NCBI GenBank assembly: GCA_023823795.1
Contig: CP085710.1
Span: 3,684,001 to 3,748,000 of the forward strand
Length of the DNA stretch: 64,000 nucleotides
Direction: 5' to 3'
Origin: Bacillus sp. F19
Lineage (GTDB): Bacteria; Bacillota; Bacilli; Bacillales; Bacillaceae
Below are positions 1 to 8,904 of the stretch, in pieces (the first letter of the stretch is position 1; each line of letters starts with the position of its first letter). Under the pieces are notes generated by a model that did no database searches, had not been told where the DNA came from, and worked only from the letters and a program-made list of their open reading frames with translations. Made by a program: the position numbers and the translations under genes.

Positions 1-1293
1 GGCTACAAATAATCCAGTCTGAAGAATTCTGAAACGGACATTTTGCTCATTCAGAAATAAGACTCCCGCTATACTTCCAAACAGGAAATACACGCCGATT
101 GTAAAATTGAATGTACCCGTAACGCCTTCATTAAAGATAATACTGCCGCAGACGGCAAAAATTATACTCGTTAAAATGGCAAGCCTCTCGTGAAGAAGAA
201 GCTTAATAAGCATGGCGCCCATTGCAACCGGAACCAGATATCCTACATTCGAATAATCAATTTCCTGGAAGAAACTGATAATTTTAATGAGCAGGATCGT
301 AATGCTGAAAATTAAAACGTAAAGAATAAGAGAGTGATTTTTTCTCTCTGAAGGCTTATCAGGTGCTTCAAAATAATAAATCAGTGTTGCAATAATTAAA
401 AGAATAATCAGCATTAGTCCTGCAAACGGCTTTAGTGCCAGCTGATTATCGAGAAGCCCGACAAGATCAAGCTTCCGGTAGATGTCTCTGCTGATGTAAC
501 CGCCTTCTTCAACGAGAATCTGGCCTTGTTTAATCTGCACTTCTTTCACATCATCATAAGCCTGCTGCTTTTTTTCTTCCGTTGCATCAAGATCAAATAC
601 ATAGTTTGCAATCACCGCGTATCTCCCAAGCTGAACAGCTGCATTTGATAAGTCAGCCCGCAGATTAGAAGACTTAAGATCTTCTTCGACAAGGTCCTTT
701 GCTTCATCCTGTTTCTGAAGGGGAATTTCATTGCTCATTACGCGATTAACGGCCGTAATGATTGCATCTTTTGCAATGGCCAATTCATTGTCTGAAGAGT
801 CCAGCAGCGCCCTGAAGGCATCATCAGGAATTTTTTCTCTAATATCCGAAGTAAGCTTGTCCTTTAAACGTTTAAGCTTTTCATCTTCTGAAATAGAATA
901 GGCTTCTTCACCTTCTGTGACATTTTCATTCTGCAGTTTTATTTCATCTGCTGCCTCTTTATTTGTTTCTTTTACAAAATCAAAAATGGATGTTATAACT
1001 TCTACTCTATTTACGACATAGTCTTTTCTTAAAACATATTCATCTTCAACTGCGTCATAGGCTTCCTGGCGCTTGTTGTCCGTTTCATAGGTATCATCTG
1101 CCTGTGTTGGGGCAATGATCGTTTGATCGGAATAAGTGAAAAGTTCAACATCAATCGTTTCCGGCTTTACATTGCTGTAAAGCGAGACAAAAATAACCGC
1201 GGCAAGCATGATATACATCGATATATGTATAAATTTATAATTCTTTATATTTTCGATTAGCTGACTAAATTTAGGCTTTAGCTTCGTTTTCAT
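1..1293 (-). CDS. pgpH: Cyclic-di-AMP phosphodiesterase PgpH (YqfF), N-terminal 431 codons; C-terminus outside window
   Basis: A membrane-bound 7TMR-HDED protein that, in Firmicutes, hydrolyses c-di-AMP through a cytoplasmic HD domain. The visible part shows a first membrane helix at about residues 24-42, a long hydrophilic extracytoplasmic region (about 45-275) and then several closely spaced hydrophobic helices. The catalytic HD domain would lie past the left edge and is not seen. The ATG at 1293 is preceded by GGGGGTGAG with good spacing. It lies 62 bp downstream of phoH on the same strand, as in B. subtilis. The reading frame is open to base 1. The family assignment is firm from the N-terminal layout and gene order; activity is inferred. 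Confidence 0.9.
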   Translation of the reverse strand, partial: MKTKLKPKFSQLIENIKNYKFIHISMYIMLAAVIFVSLYSNVKPETIDVELFTYSDQTIIAPTQADDTYETDNKRQEAYDAVEDEYVLRKDYVVNRVEVITSIFDFVKETNKEAADEIKLQNENVTEGEEAYSISEDEKLKRLKDKLTSDIREKIPDDAFRALLDSSDNELAIAKDAIITAVNRVMSNEIPLQKQDEAKDLVEEDLKSSNLRADLSNAAVQLGRYAVIANYVFDLDATEEKKQQAYDDVKEVQIKQGQILVEEGGYISRDIYRKLDLVGLLDNQLALKPFAGLMLIILLIIATLIYYFEAPDKPSERKNHSLILYVLIFSITILLIKIISFFQEIDYSNVGYLVPVAMGAMLIKLLLHERLAILTSIIFAVCGSIIFNEGVTGTFNFTIGVYFLFGSIAGVLFLNEQNVRFRILQTGLFVA

Positions 1294-1355
1294 AACCTCA
1301 CCCCCTGCTCCCCTTTGCAATCGTGAAAAAAGTGACCCGAAATCGGGCTGTCGGG

Positions 1356-2315
1356 TCACTTCGTCTGATCATATGCTTCGATGATTTTCGCAACCAGCGG
1401 GTGGCGAACAACATCTGATTGCTGCAGTTCGTTAAAAGCAATGCCGCTGACAGAACTTAAAGTTTCTTTTGCGGCAGCAAGTCCTGATTTAACGCCTTTT
1501 GGCAGGTCTACCTGAGTAATGTCTCCTGTAATGACCATTTTTGATCCAAACCCAAGCCTCGTCAAAAACATCTTCATTTGCGCTGGTGTCGTATTCTGGG
1601 CCTCATCCAAAATAACAAAAGCGTCATCAAGCGTTCTGCCTCTCATGTAGGCTAGAGGAGCAATTTCTATTGTTCCTCTTTCAATTAATCTTTGCGTGTG
1701 CTCCATTCCAAGTACATCATGCAAAGCATCGTATAGAGGCCGTAAATAAGGATCCACTTTTTCTTTAAGATCCCCTGGAAGGAATCCAAGGCTTTCTCCG
1801 GCTTCTACCGCAGGTCTGGTTAAAATAATTTTTTTAACGCTGTTATTCTTTAATGCACTCACTGCCATGACAACGGCTAAATATGTTTTTCCTGTTCCTG
1901 CAGGTCCAATACCAAAGACAAGATCTTTATTCCTGATAGAAGAGATATAATGTCTTTGTCCAAGAGTTTTAACCCTGATTGATTTCCCGCGGGCGTCTTT
2001 GCTGATCTCATCTACATATAATGCTTCAAATTCATCAAGTTTTAAGCGTTTTGCCATTTCAATTCCGTATAAAACGTCACGTTCACTGATGGTGATTCCT
2101 TTGCGGATCAGGACTAACAGTGACTTCAATACATCATTAACGATCTGAACACTGTCAGGGTCCCCGGATACGTAAACTGCTTCGCCTCTCGTTACAATGG
2201 AGACGTTCAGTTCATCTTCCATACGCTTTAAATGTGCATCATTATTTCCAAACAGGGCAATCGCTTCATTTGGGTTTTCTAATTGCTGATTTATCGTAAC
2301 TAGTTCTTCTGGCAT
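1356..2315 (-). CDS. phoH: PhoH-family ATPase / RNA-associated protein
   Basis: A 319-residue PhoH-family P-loop protein. Walker A GPAGTGKT is at residues 137-144 and Walker B with DEAQ is at 237-240; the region before residue 70 resembles a KH-type RNA-binding fold. PhoH proteins are thought to act in RNA metabolism; the substrate is unknown. The ATG is 3 bp downstream of the yqfD stop and is preceded by GGGAG, so translation is probably coupled to yqfD. The order yqfC-yqfD-phoH-pgpH is conserved in Bacillus. Nothing unusual in length or motifs. Confidence 0.95.
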   Translation of the reverse strand: MPEELVTINQQLENPNEAIALFGNNDAHLKRMEDELNVSIVTRGEAVYVSGDPDSVQIVNDVLKSLLVLIRKGITISERDVLYGIEMAKRLKLDEFEALYVDEISKDARGKSIRVKTLGQRHYISSIRNKDLVFGIGPAGTGKTYLAVVMAVSALKNNSVKKIILTRPAVEAGESLGFLPGDLKEKVDPYLRPLYDALHDVLGMEHTQRLIERGTIEIAPLAYMRGRTLDDAFVILDEAQNTTPAQMKMFLTRLGFGSKMVITGDITQVDLPKGVKSGLAAAKETLSSVSGIAFNELQQSDVVRHPLVAKIIEAYDQTK

Positions 2316-2318
2316 TAT

Positions 2319-3503
2319 TTAATCTCCCTGAACAATTGGTGTAGTTTTTACGATATTTTCTATAACTTGGTAGAGCACTGTTAGTTTTACTTTACCATTC
2401 TCGTTCGTCTGGTGCAAAACTTTTTGACCCTTTATTTCTGCTTCTTCTCCCAATTCATTCAATAATTCTTTTTTGCCTAGTTCAAGGGCAGCTGTCCGTG
2501 CTTCCTCGTTTGTGTAACTGCGTTTAACAACTTCTTTTTCGCGGTAGATTTTTTTACCGTATCCAATTGGCAGGTCCCAATTCAGAAATTTAACTGATCT
2601 TATATCTTCCTCCACTTCAAAGTCTTTAAACATGTCCTGCTTAAATCCCCACACCTGAAGCTGCCATGACCCAAGTTCTAAGTAATACTTGCGTTTGTCA
2701 TCTCCAGAAAAAACATTAAACGTTGTATGAATAGGCACTTCCACTTCAGAACGGTACCATGTCTCACCCAGTATCTCTGCTTTCGCTGCCACTTTTTGCT
2801 GATTATTCTCATTGCCTATTATTCCCGAAACAAGCAGCTGTCCTTTTTTTACATGCTCATTAATAGATACCGCAGGCTGTCCTTTTTCAACGTACATTTT
2901 AGTAATAATCGATTTTTTCCTTGCAACGATATGCTGCGGACTTGAATACGTGATTTTTTCCGGTTCATTTTTCTCAACAACCTCAAAATGATAATTTGTG
3001 CCCTTTAGCTCTACACCAACCCAAGTAAGCTCTTTGATATTGTTTGTCAGGTTTTTTTGAATGGAATCAGGATCAAGAGTAAAGAACTGCAATTTCCCAA
3101 CCTTCACACCCATTGCATCAAGCTCTTTTTTTATAAGGTGCTCCGTGCTAGGCTTTGCTCCCTTTATATCAATTCCCCAAATCATGTTGGATAAAAGAAG
3201 AATAACGGTAAAAAATAGTGCAAATCCAATGACAAAACCGCTGTTTTTCAAGGATTTCTGAATAAGAAAAGGCAAGCCGGACACTTTCTTCAATGAGCAT
3301 TTGCATTCATTTTTACGTGCCGCAGCCCGAATGGCATGTACATCTTTAAGACGAATAAAAAAAGAGACCGCCCCCTCTTCTCTTCTTACATTCCATACAG
3401 GTACGTCCTTCCTGATGCAGTCGTTAATAAACCTTTCAGTGCCTCTGCCTGTGATTGTCACTTTGATGACGCCGTAAAAGAAATGGGTCCATTGGTTTTT
3501 CAT
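2319..3503 (-). CDS. yqfD: Sporulation protein YqfD
   Basis: A 394-residue YqfD-family protein, known in B. subtilis as a mother-cell sporulation protein needed for efficient spore formation; its biochemical role is unknown. A short basic N-terminal domain is followed by one membrane helix at about residues 88-110 and a long extracytoplasmic domain, which would put most of the protein in the space between spore membranes. The start ATG has AGGAGG at ideal spacing. It follows yqfC by 16 bp and abuts phoH, forming one minus-strand unit. Confidence 0.92.
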   Translation of the reverse strand: MKNQWTHFFYGVIKVTITGRGTERFINDCIRKDVPVWNVRREEGAVSFFIRLKDVHAIRAAARKNECKCSLKKVSGLPFLIQKSLKNSGFVIGFALFFTVILLLSNMIWGIDIKGAKPSTEHLIKKELDAMGVKVGKLQFFTLDPDSIQKNLTNNIKELTWVGVELKGTNYHFEVVEKNEPEKITYSSPQHIVARKKSIITKMYVEKGQPAVSINEHVKKGQLLVSGIIGNENNQQKVAAKAEILGETWYRSEVEVPIHTTFNVFSGDDKRKYYLELGSWQLQVWGFKQDMFKDFEVEEDIRSVKFLNWDLPIGYGKKIYREKEVVKRSYTNEEARTAALELGKKELLNELGEEAEIKGQKVLHQTNENGKVKLTVLYQVIENIVKTTPIVQGD

Positions 3504-3519
3504 CGTTATCCTCCTATAC

Positions 3520-3807
3520 TCATGATTGTTCTAAGTAATTAACTTGATCGATTTTTCCCTGCAGAAGGATTTCTTCCGGCAAAATCGTTTTTATAACAAA
3601 GGCTTCACCCTTAATCTGAAGCTGTCCCTGTTTGAGTAAAAGCCGAAGTTCATTATCTGTAAAAGTGAGCAGCCCTCTATGATTTTCAATATAAATATGT
3701 ATTTGGCCGATCATCGTGATGCGGGGAAGATCCATCATGACATCCTGGGGTATTTCTACTGTTCGTGAGATCCATTTCGCTACATGCTGCCGCCATTTTT
3801 TCGCCAT
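3520..3807 (-). CDS. yqfC: Sporulation protein YqfC
   Basis: A 95-residue YqfC/YabP-family protein. Relatives are mother-cell sporulation proteins of unknown mechanism. The N-terminus is basic (KKWRQHVAKW) and the rest forms a small beta-rich domain with the family pattern MIGQIHIYIENHRGLLTF. The gene heads the yqfC-yqfD-phoH unit. Its start is unusual: the only plausible ribosome binding site, GAGGGGG nine bases before ATG, is the 3' arm of the terminator hairpin that ends the preceding nfeD-floA-yqfB operon, and the terminator T-run forms the spacer up to the ATG (see terminator and findings). Confidence 0.9.
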   Translation of the reverse strand: MAKKWRQHVAKWISRTVEIPQDVMMDLPRITMIGQIHIYIENHRGLLTFTDNELRLLLKQGQLQIKGEAFVIKTILPEEILLQGKIDQVNYLEQS

Positions 3808-3857
3808 AAAAAAGAACCCCCTCTCATCTCATATGTATGAGTTGAAAGGGGGTTCTA
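3808..3857 (-). terminator. Terminator of the nfeD-floA-yqfB operon, overlapping the yqfC ribosome binding site
   Basis: On the minus strand AGAACCCCCT pairs with AGGGGGTTCT around a 22-base loop, followed by a T-run that runs directly into the yqfC ATG at 3807. The 3' arm supplies the GAGGGGG that must serve as yqfC Shine-Dalgarno. The loop contains CATACATA, which resembles the -10 of a mother-cell sigma E promoter; I do not see a convincing -35. Confidence 0.85.
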
Positions 3858-3868
3858 ACACTTCTTTT

Positions 3869-4321
3869 TTAAACTCGGCGTTTGGCAGAGGCATGCGGCT
3901 TTTTAGATCTTGGTGAACCGAGAATTTCACTCCAGATAATCCCTTGCACAACGTTATCCTTATTTATCACAGGGTTTGCTTTCGTGCGCTTAAGCTGACT
4001 GTTTTTAGAGTCAGTCTGAATTTCCGCTTGAATTTCATCAGCCGCTGAGCCAATTTCATTTCCAAGTCCGCTCATTTCACTTTTTGCTGAGTGATATCTG
4101 GTTTCTATTGTATCAATCGCTTCTTTCAATCGTTCTTTAGCTGCCGGCTGATTTGCGGTCTGATTAATTGAAGGTACGGGAGCAGACGCAGCAGATGCTG
4201 GGTTTTCCTTTTGCCTTCGCTGCTGTTTTTCCTTCTTTTTTTTGCCGAATAAGGATGATAAAACAAAGATAAAGCCCGCAATAACTAATGGATTGCTAAG
4301 AATAAAATCAACTAAGTCCAT
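3869..4321 (-). CDS. yqfB: YqfB-like membrane-anchored protein of the FloA operon
   Basis: A 150-residue protein of unknown function. An N-terminal membrane segment (about 5-23) is followed by a very basic stretch (FGKKKKEKQQRRQKE) and a long low-complexity, probably disordered cytoplasmic tail. Position as third gene after nfeD and floA matches yqfB of B. subtilis, whose product is also uncharacterised; sequence similarity cannot be judged here, so the symbol rests mainly on position. The start has GGAGGG ten bases upstream. A role with flotillin in membrane organisation is inference only. Confidence 0.7.
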   Translation of the reverse strand: MDLVDFILSNPLVIAGFIFVLSSLFGKKKKEKQQRRQKENPASAASAPVPSINQTANQPAAKERLKEAIDTIETRYHSAKSEMSGLGNEIGSAADEIQAEIQTDSKNSQLKRTKANPVINKDNVVQGIIWSEILGSPRSKKPHASAKRRV

Positions 4322-4351
4322 TCGTCAGCACCCTCCTTTTTCGAGCTTTTC

Positions 4352-5344
4352 CTATTTATTATCATGATCCGGCTGATCTTTTGATAACTTTCCAATTGAA
4401 TCTCTCATATCTGTATCTGCATTGATGTTTTCAAAATTCATATAGTCCATGACGCCAATTTTCCCATTTCGCAAAGCTTCAGCCATTGCAAGCGGGACTG
4501 TCGCTTCCGCTTCTACTACTTTCGCTCTCATTTCCTGCGTTTTTGCATTCATTTCCTGCTCTAGGGCAACTGCCATAGCACGGCGTTCTTCTGCTTTTGC
4601 CTGGGCAATTTTCTTATCCGCCTCAGCTTGATCTGTTTGAAGGATAGCTCCGATATTTTTGCCGATATCAACATCTGCAATATCAATCGAAAGAATTTCA
4701 AAAGCAGTTCCGGAATCTAAGCCTTTATTTAACACTGTCTGAGAAATCATATCAGGATTTTCAAGGACTTTTTTATGATTGCTAGAAGAACCGATTGTAC
4801 TGACTATGCCTTCACCTACACGGGCAATAATCGTTTCTTCGCCGGCTCCCCCGACTAACCGTTCAATATTTGCACGGACCGTAATACGTGCTTTAGCCTT
4901 TACTTCAATTCCATCCATTGCAACACCGGCGATAAACGGCGTTTCAATAACCTTAGGATTTACACTCATCTGAACGGCTTCCAAAACATCACGCCCAGCA
5001 AGGTCAATCGCTGCGCAGCGCTCAAAAGAAAGCTCAATATTCGCACGCTCTGCAGCTATTAAGGCATTGACTACCCGGTCTACATTACCGCCCGCTAAAT
5101 AATGACTCTCAAGCTGATTAATCGTCACACCAAGCCCAGCTTTATGAGCTTTAATTAACGGATTGATAATTCGATTTGGGCTTACACGGCGAAGCCTCAT
5201 TCCAATAAGAGTAAAGATGCTGATTCGAACTCCCGCAGCAAGTGCTGAAATCCACAGCGTAATCGGTACAAAAGTAAACAAAACACCTATTAATATAACT
5301 CCAATAACAATTAACCCTAACGTTAAAAGCAATGACGGATCCAT
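4352..5344 (-). CDS. floA: Flotillin-like membrane scaffold protein FloA
   Basis: A 330-residue YqfA/FloA flotillin. A hydrophobic N-terminal hairpin (about 1-45) anchors it to the inner face of the membrane; a SPFH-type domain follows, and residues 235-290 form an Ala/Glu/Gln-rich coiled coil (repeats of the [18 protein letters not shown] type) used for oligomerisation. Flotillins organise functional membrane microdomains. Length matches the 331 residues of B. subtilis FloA. It follows nfeD by 16 bp and has GGGGGAG before its ATG. Its expression probably follows the sigma W-like promoter upstream of nfeD. Confidence 0.95.
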   Translation of the reverse strand: MDPSLLLTLGLIVIGVILIGVLFTFVPITLWISALAAGVRISIFTLIGMRLRRVSPNRIINPLIKAHKAGLGVTINQLESHYLAGGNVDRVVNALIAAERANIELSFERCAAIDLAGRDVLEAVQMSVNPKVIETPFIAGVAMDGIEVKAKARITVRANIERLVGGAGEETIIARVGEGIVSTIGSSSNHKKVLENPDMISQTVLNKGLDSGTAFEILSIDIADVDIGKNIGAILQTDQAEADKKIAQAKAEERRAMAVALEQEMNAKTQEMRAKVVEAEATVPLAMAEALRNGKIGVMDYMNFENINADTDMRDSIGKLSKDQPDHDNK

Positions 5345-5360
5345 TGTACTCCCCCTTGTA

Positions 5361-6689
5361 TTAAAGGATTTCCCTCACGACAACACGTGAGCCTTCAACT
5401 TTAACAATCTTAATCTTTTGATCTTTTGCAATATACATTCCTTCTGTAACAACATCAATTCGTTCATCATCTATGAGGGCAGTTCCTGATGGTCTCATGG
5501 ATGTGAGGGCTATACCAGTTTTCCCGATCAGCTCCAAACGATTCCGATTTGAAACATACCCGCTTTCAGTATTTGTAGAATCACGCAAGATTAGTTTCTT
5601 AAATATATTCATACGTTTTCCAAACACCTTTACAAATATGATGGCTGCCGTTACGGCAACGAGTAATGCAACAACTAATGAAAATGCCATATATGCAATA
5701 TCATCAGTTGCTATAAAAAAGCTCAATATGATGGCTCCAAATCCAATAAAGCCGATAATGCCACCGGGAACAAAAAACTCCGCTGCCACAAGAATTAATC
5801 CAACGATAAACAAAATCACGGTTTCGAGTCCGGCAAGCCCTGCGATATAATGTCCGTAAAAGAATAGAAAGAGCGATGATAAGCCCATAAAGCCCGGCAG
5901 ACCAAAGCCAGGACTGTATAATTCAACGATAAGTCCAAGACTTCCAATTGAAAGCAGGATCGGTATCACAATTGGATTGGTCACAAATCTTGCTACTTTC
6001 TCAGCAAAGCTAACCTCCATTTCAATCACTTCAGCCGAACCTAAGTCCAGTGCATTTAACAAACTGTCCAGGTTTTCAGCAATTCCTTCTGCATAATTTA
6101 CCTCCACCGCCTGCTCTGCGTTCAGAGTCAATAGATCACCCTTGCCTGCTCCATACTCAGGAAGGTCCACATCGGGATCAGCCATAGCAAGTGCGTATTT
6201 TGAATCTCTGTTATTCCGTTCTGCTGATTCTTTCATTTCAGCCAGCCAGAGGGATTCAGCTTTTTTATCAGCCGTATTGCCTTCTAAATCAATAATAGCT
6301 GCAGAGCCCATCTTAGCTCCCGGAACCATGTAAATTTGATCAGCATTCAAAGCAATATAAGCTCCGGCAGATAAAGCCCTGCTATCTATAAAAGCGGTTA
6401 CAGGTATTTCTGATGCTCTTATTGTGTCCGCAATTTCAAGTGCAGCATCAACCGCTCCGCCCGGAGTATTTATATCGAGAATAATGTGGTTGACCTTTTC
6501 TTCTCTTGCTTCCTTAAAAGATCTTTTAATAAATTGTGATAAGCCTTTCTCAACGGTTTCTTCAATTGGGATGACCGCAACTTTTTCAGAAGCATTATCT
6601 GCGGCGGGCATATAAGCACTGCCAAACAGGGAAAGAAACATAACAATTCCAAATAATATATGAAACAAACGGTTATGATTGCTTATCAA
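5361..6689 (-). CDS. yqeZ: NfeD-family membrane serine protease-like protein YqeZ
   Basis: A 442-residue NfeD1b-type protein, the usual partner of flotillins. It has a signal peptide (about 1-30), a ClpP/crotonase-fold protease domain (about 35-230) with the conserved TPGGAV and [12 protein letters not shown] segments containing the putative nucleophile Ser, a group of membrane helices (about 235-370), and a C-terminal NfeD OB-fold domain. The frame begins at a TTG at 6689 with GGAGG 12 bases upstream, a rather long spacing, so a start one or two codons away cannot be excluded. First gene of the nfeD-floA-yqfB operon. The protease substrate is unknown. Confidence 0.9.
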   Translation of the reverse strand: MISNHNRLFHILFGIVMFLSLFGSAYMPAADNASEKVAVIPIEETVEKGLSQFIKRSFKEAREEKVNHIILDINTPGGAVDAALEIADTIRASEIPVTAFIDSRALSAGAYIALNADQIYMVPGAKMGSAAIIDLEGNTADKKAESLWLAEMKESAERNNRDSKYALAMADPDVDLPEYGAGKGDLLTLNAEQAVEVNYAEGIAENLDSLLNALDLGSAEVIEMEVSFAEKVARFVTNPIVIPILLSIGSLGLIVELYSPGFGLPGFMGLSSLFLFFYGHYIAGLAGLETVILFIVGLILVAAEFFVPGGIIGFIGFGAIILSFFIATDDIAYMAFSLVVALLVAVTAAIIFVKVFGKRMNIFKKLILRDSTNTESGYVSNRNRLELIGKTGIALTSMRPSGTALIDDERIDVVTEGMYIAKDQKIKIVKVEGSRVVVREIL

Positions 6690-6731
6690 GTGAATCGCAA
6701 GCCTCCTTTCAATCGTAAGGTTTAATTGTAA

Positions 6732-6758
6732 TACGTTTCATCTTAAGTATAGGTTTCG
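6732..6758 (-). promoter_or_regulatory. Sigma W-like promoter upstream of yqeZ-floA-yqfB
   Basis: Minus strand CGAAAC, 17 bases, then CGTA. This differs at one base from the sigma W -35 TGAAAC and has the diagnostic CGTA -10. The orthologous B. subtilis operon is in the sigma W cell-envelope-stress regulon, which supports the call. It sits about 45 bp before the yqeZ start. Confidence 0.55.
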
Positions 6759-6780
6759 GTTTCATGAAAAATTCTTAAAA

Positions 6781-6925
6781 GAAAAGCGGAAGTGCCCGTT
6801 TAGCTCCGACAGACAGAAAAGGCTCAGACTGGAAAGTCCGGGTTTGACTTTTCAGGCTGAGACGTTCTGGCCGAGGAGTTGGGTGCTGAAGCTGGACAAT
6901 GGGAAAAGCGAAGCACCCGTTAGCC
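6781..6925. repeat. Dispersed intergenic repeat, copy 1 plus start of a second copy
   Basis: A 120-bp element opening with GAAAAGCGGAAGTGCCCG, containing the inner palindrome GGAAAGTCC...GACTTTTC and ending with GGCCGAGGAGTTGGG and AGCTGGACAATGGG; a second copy begins at 6903 (GAAAAGCGAAGCACCCG) and breaks off. The same blocks recur at 14108, 21211, 21335, 26311, 44872, 58727 and 63355. It resembles the bcr1-type repeats of Bacillus genomes. No ORF of note. The rest of the 6690-7025 gap shows nothing else I can name. Confidence 0.8.
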
Positions 6926-7023
6926 GCTTTGCTTATTTATCCACTTTTTTTTGCATTTATCTTACAAGCTTAAATGATTTTTTCAGCTAAATTTGTTACA
7001 ATCTGCTTTTTTCATATAAAACA

Positions 7024-7058
7024 TAAAAACACCTTGTTCAAATGAACAAGGTGTTTTC
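7024..7058 (-). terminator. Terminator after yqeY
   Basis: Near-perfect hairpin AAAACACCTTGTTCA / TGAACAAGGTGTTTT with short loop immediately downstream of the yqeY stop on the minus strand, followed by TTTATG. Confidence 0.9.
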
Positions 7059-7066
7059 CGTCTTTT

Positions 7067-7513
7067 TTATGATAGCCGTCCAGCTACAGTTTTATTGACA
7101 AGCGCGCCATCAGCCTTACCTTTTACCTTAGGCATGATCGCAGCCATAACTTTACCCATGTCTGCTTTAGAAGTTGCATTTACTTCTGCAATTGTTTCTT
7201 TCACAATAGCTTGAAGCTCTTCTTCTGAAAGCTGTTCAGGCATGTATACAGTTAAAATATCAAGTTCAGCCTGTGTCTTTTCAACTAAATCTAAGCGATC
7301 AGCTTTACTGAATTCCTGGAGGGAGTCTTTACGTTGCTTTAATTCGCGAGAAAACACAGTCAGTTCCTCTTCAGCAGACAACTCCTGTTTACCCAGCTTG
7401 ATGCCTTCATTTTGTAATGAGGCTTTCACCATTCGGATAACAGCCAGTTTGTCCTTCTCTTTGTTCTTCATCGCTTGTTTCATATCTTGATTTAAACGCT
7501 CAAGAAGACTCAT
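7067..7513 (-). CDS. yqeY: GatB/YqeY-domain protein
   Basis: A 148-residue YqeY protein: an alpha-helical domain like the tail of the GatB subunit of Asp/Glu-tRNA amidotransferase. It starts [20 protein letters not shown], typical of the family; Bacillus YqeY is about this length. Function in tRNA metabolism is suspected from the domain only. It lies 13 bp after rpsU and shares its transcript, the conserved Bacillus pair. Confidence 0.92.
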   Translation of the reverse strand: MSLLERLNQDMKQAMKNKEKDKLAVIRMVKASLQNEGIKLGKQELSAEEELTVFSRELKQRKDSLQEFSKADRLDLVEKTQAELDILTVYMPEQLSEEELQAIVKETIAEVNATSKADMGKVMAAIMPKVKGKADGALVNKTVAGRLS

Positions 7514-7526
7514 AAATCCACCCTCT

Positions 7527-7700
7527 TTAGAATTTGCGTTTTCTAGCAGCTTCAGACTTTTTCTTACGTTTTACGCTAGGTTTTTCATAGAATTCGCGCT
7601 TTCTTGCTTCTTGTATAGTACCGCTTTTTGATACTGTACGTTTGAAGCGACGAAGAGCGTCCTCAAGCGACTCGTTTTTACGAACGACCGTTTTTGACAT
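7527..7700 (-). CDS. rpsU: 30S ribosomal protein bS21
   Basis: A 57-residue bS21, a small basic protein of the 30S platform near the anti-Shine-Dalgarno end of 16S rRNA. It starts [20 protein letters not shown] and ends in the Lys/Arg-rich tail [15 protein letters not shown] longer open frame exists upstream but the ATG at 7700 with GGAGGGAGGG is clearly the start. First gene of rpsU-yqeY, with its own promoter at 7780-7808. Confidence 0.97.
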   Translation of the reverse strand: MSKTVVRKNESLEDALRRFKRTVSKSGTIQEARKREFYEKPSVKRKKKSEAARKRKF

Positions 7701-7779
7701 TCTTATTCCCTCCCTCCGAATACAACCAATCGACATCATCTGTTTAATAAACATGTTTAAAGAAAACATGTACTTTGCA

Positions 7780-7808
7780 ATTATAATATAACGTTTCTCA
7801 GAGGTCAA
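7780..7808 (-). promoter_or_regulatory. Sigma A promoter of rpsU-yqeY
   Basis: Minus strand TTGACC, 17-base spacer, TATAAT, followed by an approximately 70-base leader to the rpsU ATG. Confidence 0.85.
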
Positions 7809-7908
7809 CTTATATAAAAAAAAGTTCTTAACTTCGTTCATTTGCCCCCTGAATTTCAGTCATGCAGCAGGGCGCTTGTCCATATATTTTTAAATAAGAG
7901 GTGATTTG

Positions 7909-8853
7909 ATGGGGGCTGCAGGCTTTTTCTTCCTTTACTTAATCGTTTTTTTAGCGGGTATGCATTTGCTGAAAAATGGCCTGTCTATTCTATCGGGACA
8001 GGCGATGAGAAGCTGGATCTACACTTGTATTAACCATCCCGTCAAAGCTTTTATTGCGGGAATCATATTCACGGGCATTCTGCAAAGCAGTTCAGCTGTG
8101 ATGGTAATTGTGATTGGTCTTGTTTCAGCTGGGGTCATCTCGTTTAAACAGACGATTGGAATTATTCTTGGAACAAATATTGGCTCTACTTTCACTACAC
8201 AACTAATCACTTTGGATATTGGATCTTTAATTCTTCCCCTTTTCATGATAGGATTCCTATGTCTTTTAATGGGAGCTGCCTTTAAAAAAGAAGCGCTGAT
8301 GCGAATGTGTGCTGTTTTTATGGGGCTAGGAGCACTTTTTTCAGCGATGGCAGGGTTTGGCCGGCTTGCTTATCCTCTATCCCAGCTGGAACTTGTTCAT
8401 GAATTATTGCTGTACACAAATGAACACTCTTTTGCAGGAGTCCTAAGCGGGACGGTTTTAACAGCAATTATTCATTCAAGTGCAGCCACTGCAGGCATCA
8501 TTATGAGTTTTTTAAATGCGGATATTCTTACGCTCAGTGCAGGCATTGCTTATGTTCTTGGAGCTAATATCGGCACTTGTATTACAGGCATGATGGCAGC
8601 AGCCGGAGCCAATCAAGAAGCAAAGCTGACCGCCTATGCGCATGTGTGGGTAAATGTAATCGGTGTAGCCGCATTTTATCCATTCATTTCATATTGCAGT
8701 GCAACTGTTCAAACTTTATCTTCACAGCCTGATCTGCAGCTGGCACATTTCAGTCTAATTTTTAATGTCATCAGTTCACTTGCATTGCTGCCTTTTGCCA
8801 ATGCTTTTGGAAAATTTGTAGTTTCATTTTCAACTTTTTTTAGAGGAAATTAA
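7909..8853 (+). CDS. yqeW: Na/Pi-cotransporter family protein YqeW
   Basis: A 314-residue integral membrane protein with the duplicated NptA/PNaS core: the QSSSA motif (GILQSSSAVMVI, about 57-65) and its second-half counterpart HSSAATAG (about 195), each followed by a GTNIGS/GANIGT segment. Family members couple phosphate uptake to sodium. I chose ATG 7909 over the adjacent in-frame TTG because GAGGTGATTTG gives proper spacing. The gene is single, plus strand, between divergently transcribed rpsU and convergent deoC; the same placement as B. subtilis yqeW. Lacks the C-terminal PhoU-like domain of larger NptA proteins. Confidence 0.9.
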   Translation: MGAAGFFFLYLIVFLAGMHLLKNGLSILSGQAMRSWIYTCINHPVKAFIAGIIFTGILQSSSAVMVIVIGLVSAGVISFKQTIGIILGTNIGSTFTTQLITLDIGSLILPLFMIGFLCLLMGAAFKKEALMRMCAVFMGLGALFSAMAGFGRLAYPLSQLELVHELLLYTNEHSFAGVLSGTVLTAIIHSSAATAGIIMSFLNADILTLSAGIAYVLGANIGTCITGMMAAAGANQEAKLTAYAHVWVNVIGVAAFYPFISYCSATVQTLSSQPDLQLAHFSLIFNVISSLALLPFANAFGKFVVSFSTFFRGN

Positions 8854-8859
8854 TACGGC

Positions 8860-8893
8860 AAAAAGACTGCCGAAAAATTTTCAGCAGTCTTTC
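8860..8893. terminator. Bidirectional terminator between yqeW and deoC
   Basis: AAAGACTGC / GCAGTCTTT with the central complementary bases GAAAAATTTTC extending the stem; T-rich on both strands. It serves the two convergent genes. Confidence 0.85.
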
Positions 8894-8904
8894 ATAGTCA
8901 GAAA

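Noticed and set aside
7701-7841. N-terminal extension of rpsU to 104 codons
   Set aside because: The extension covers the rpsU promoter; bS21 is about 57 residues and the internal ATG has a strong ribosome binding site.
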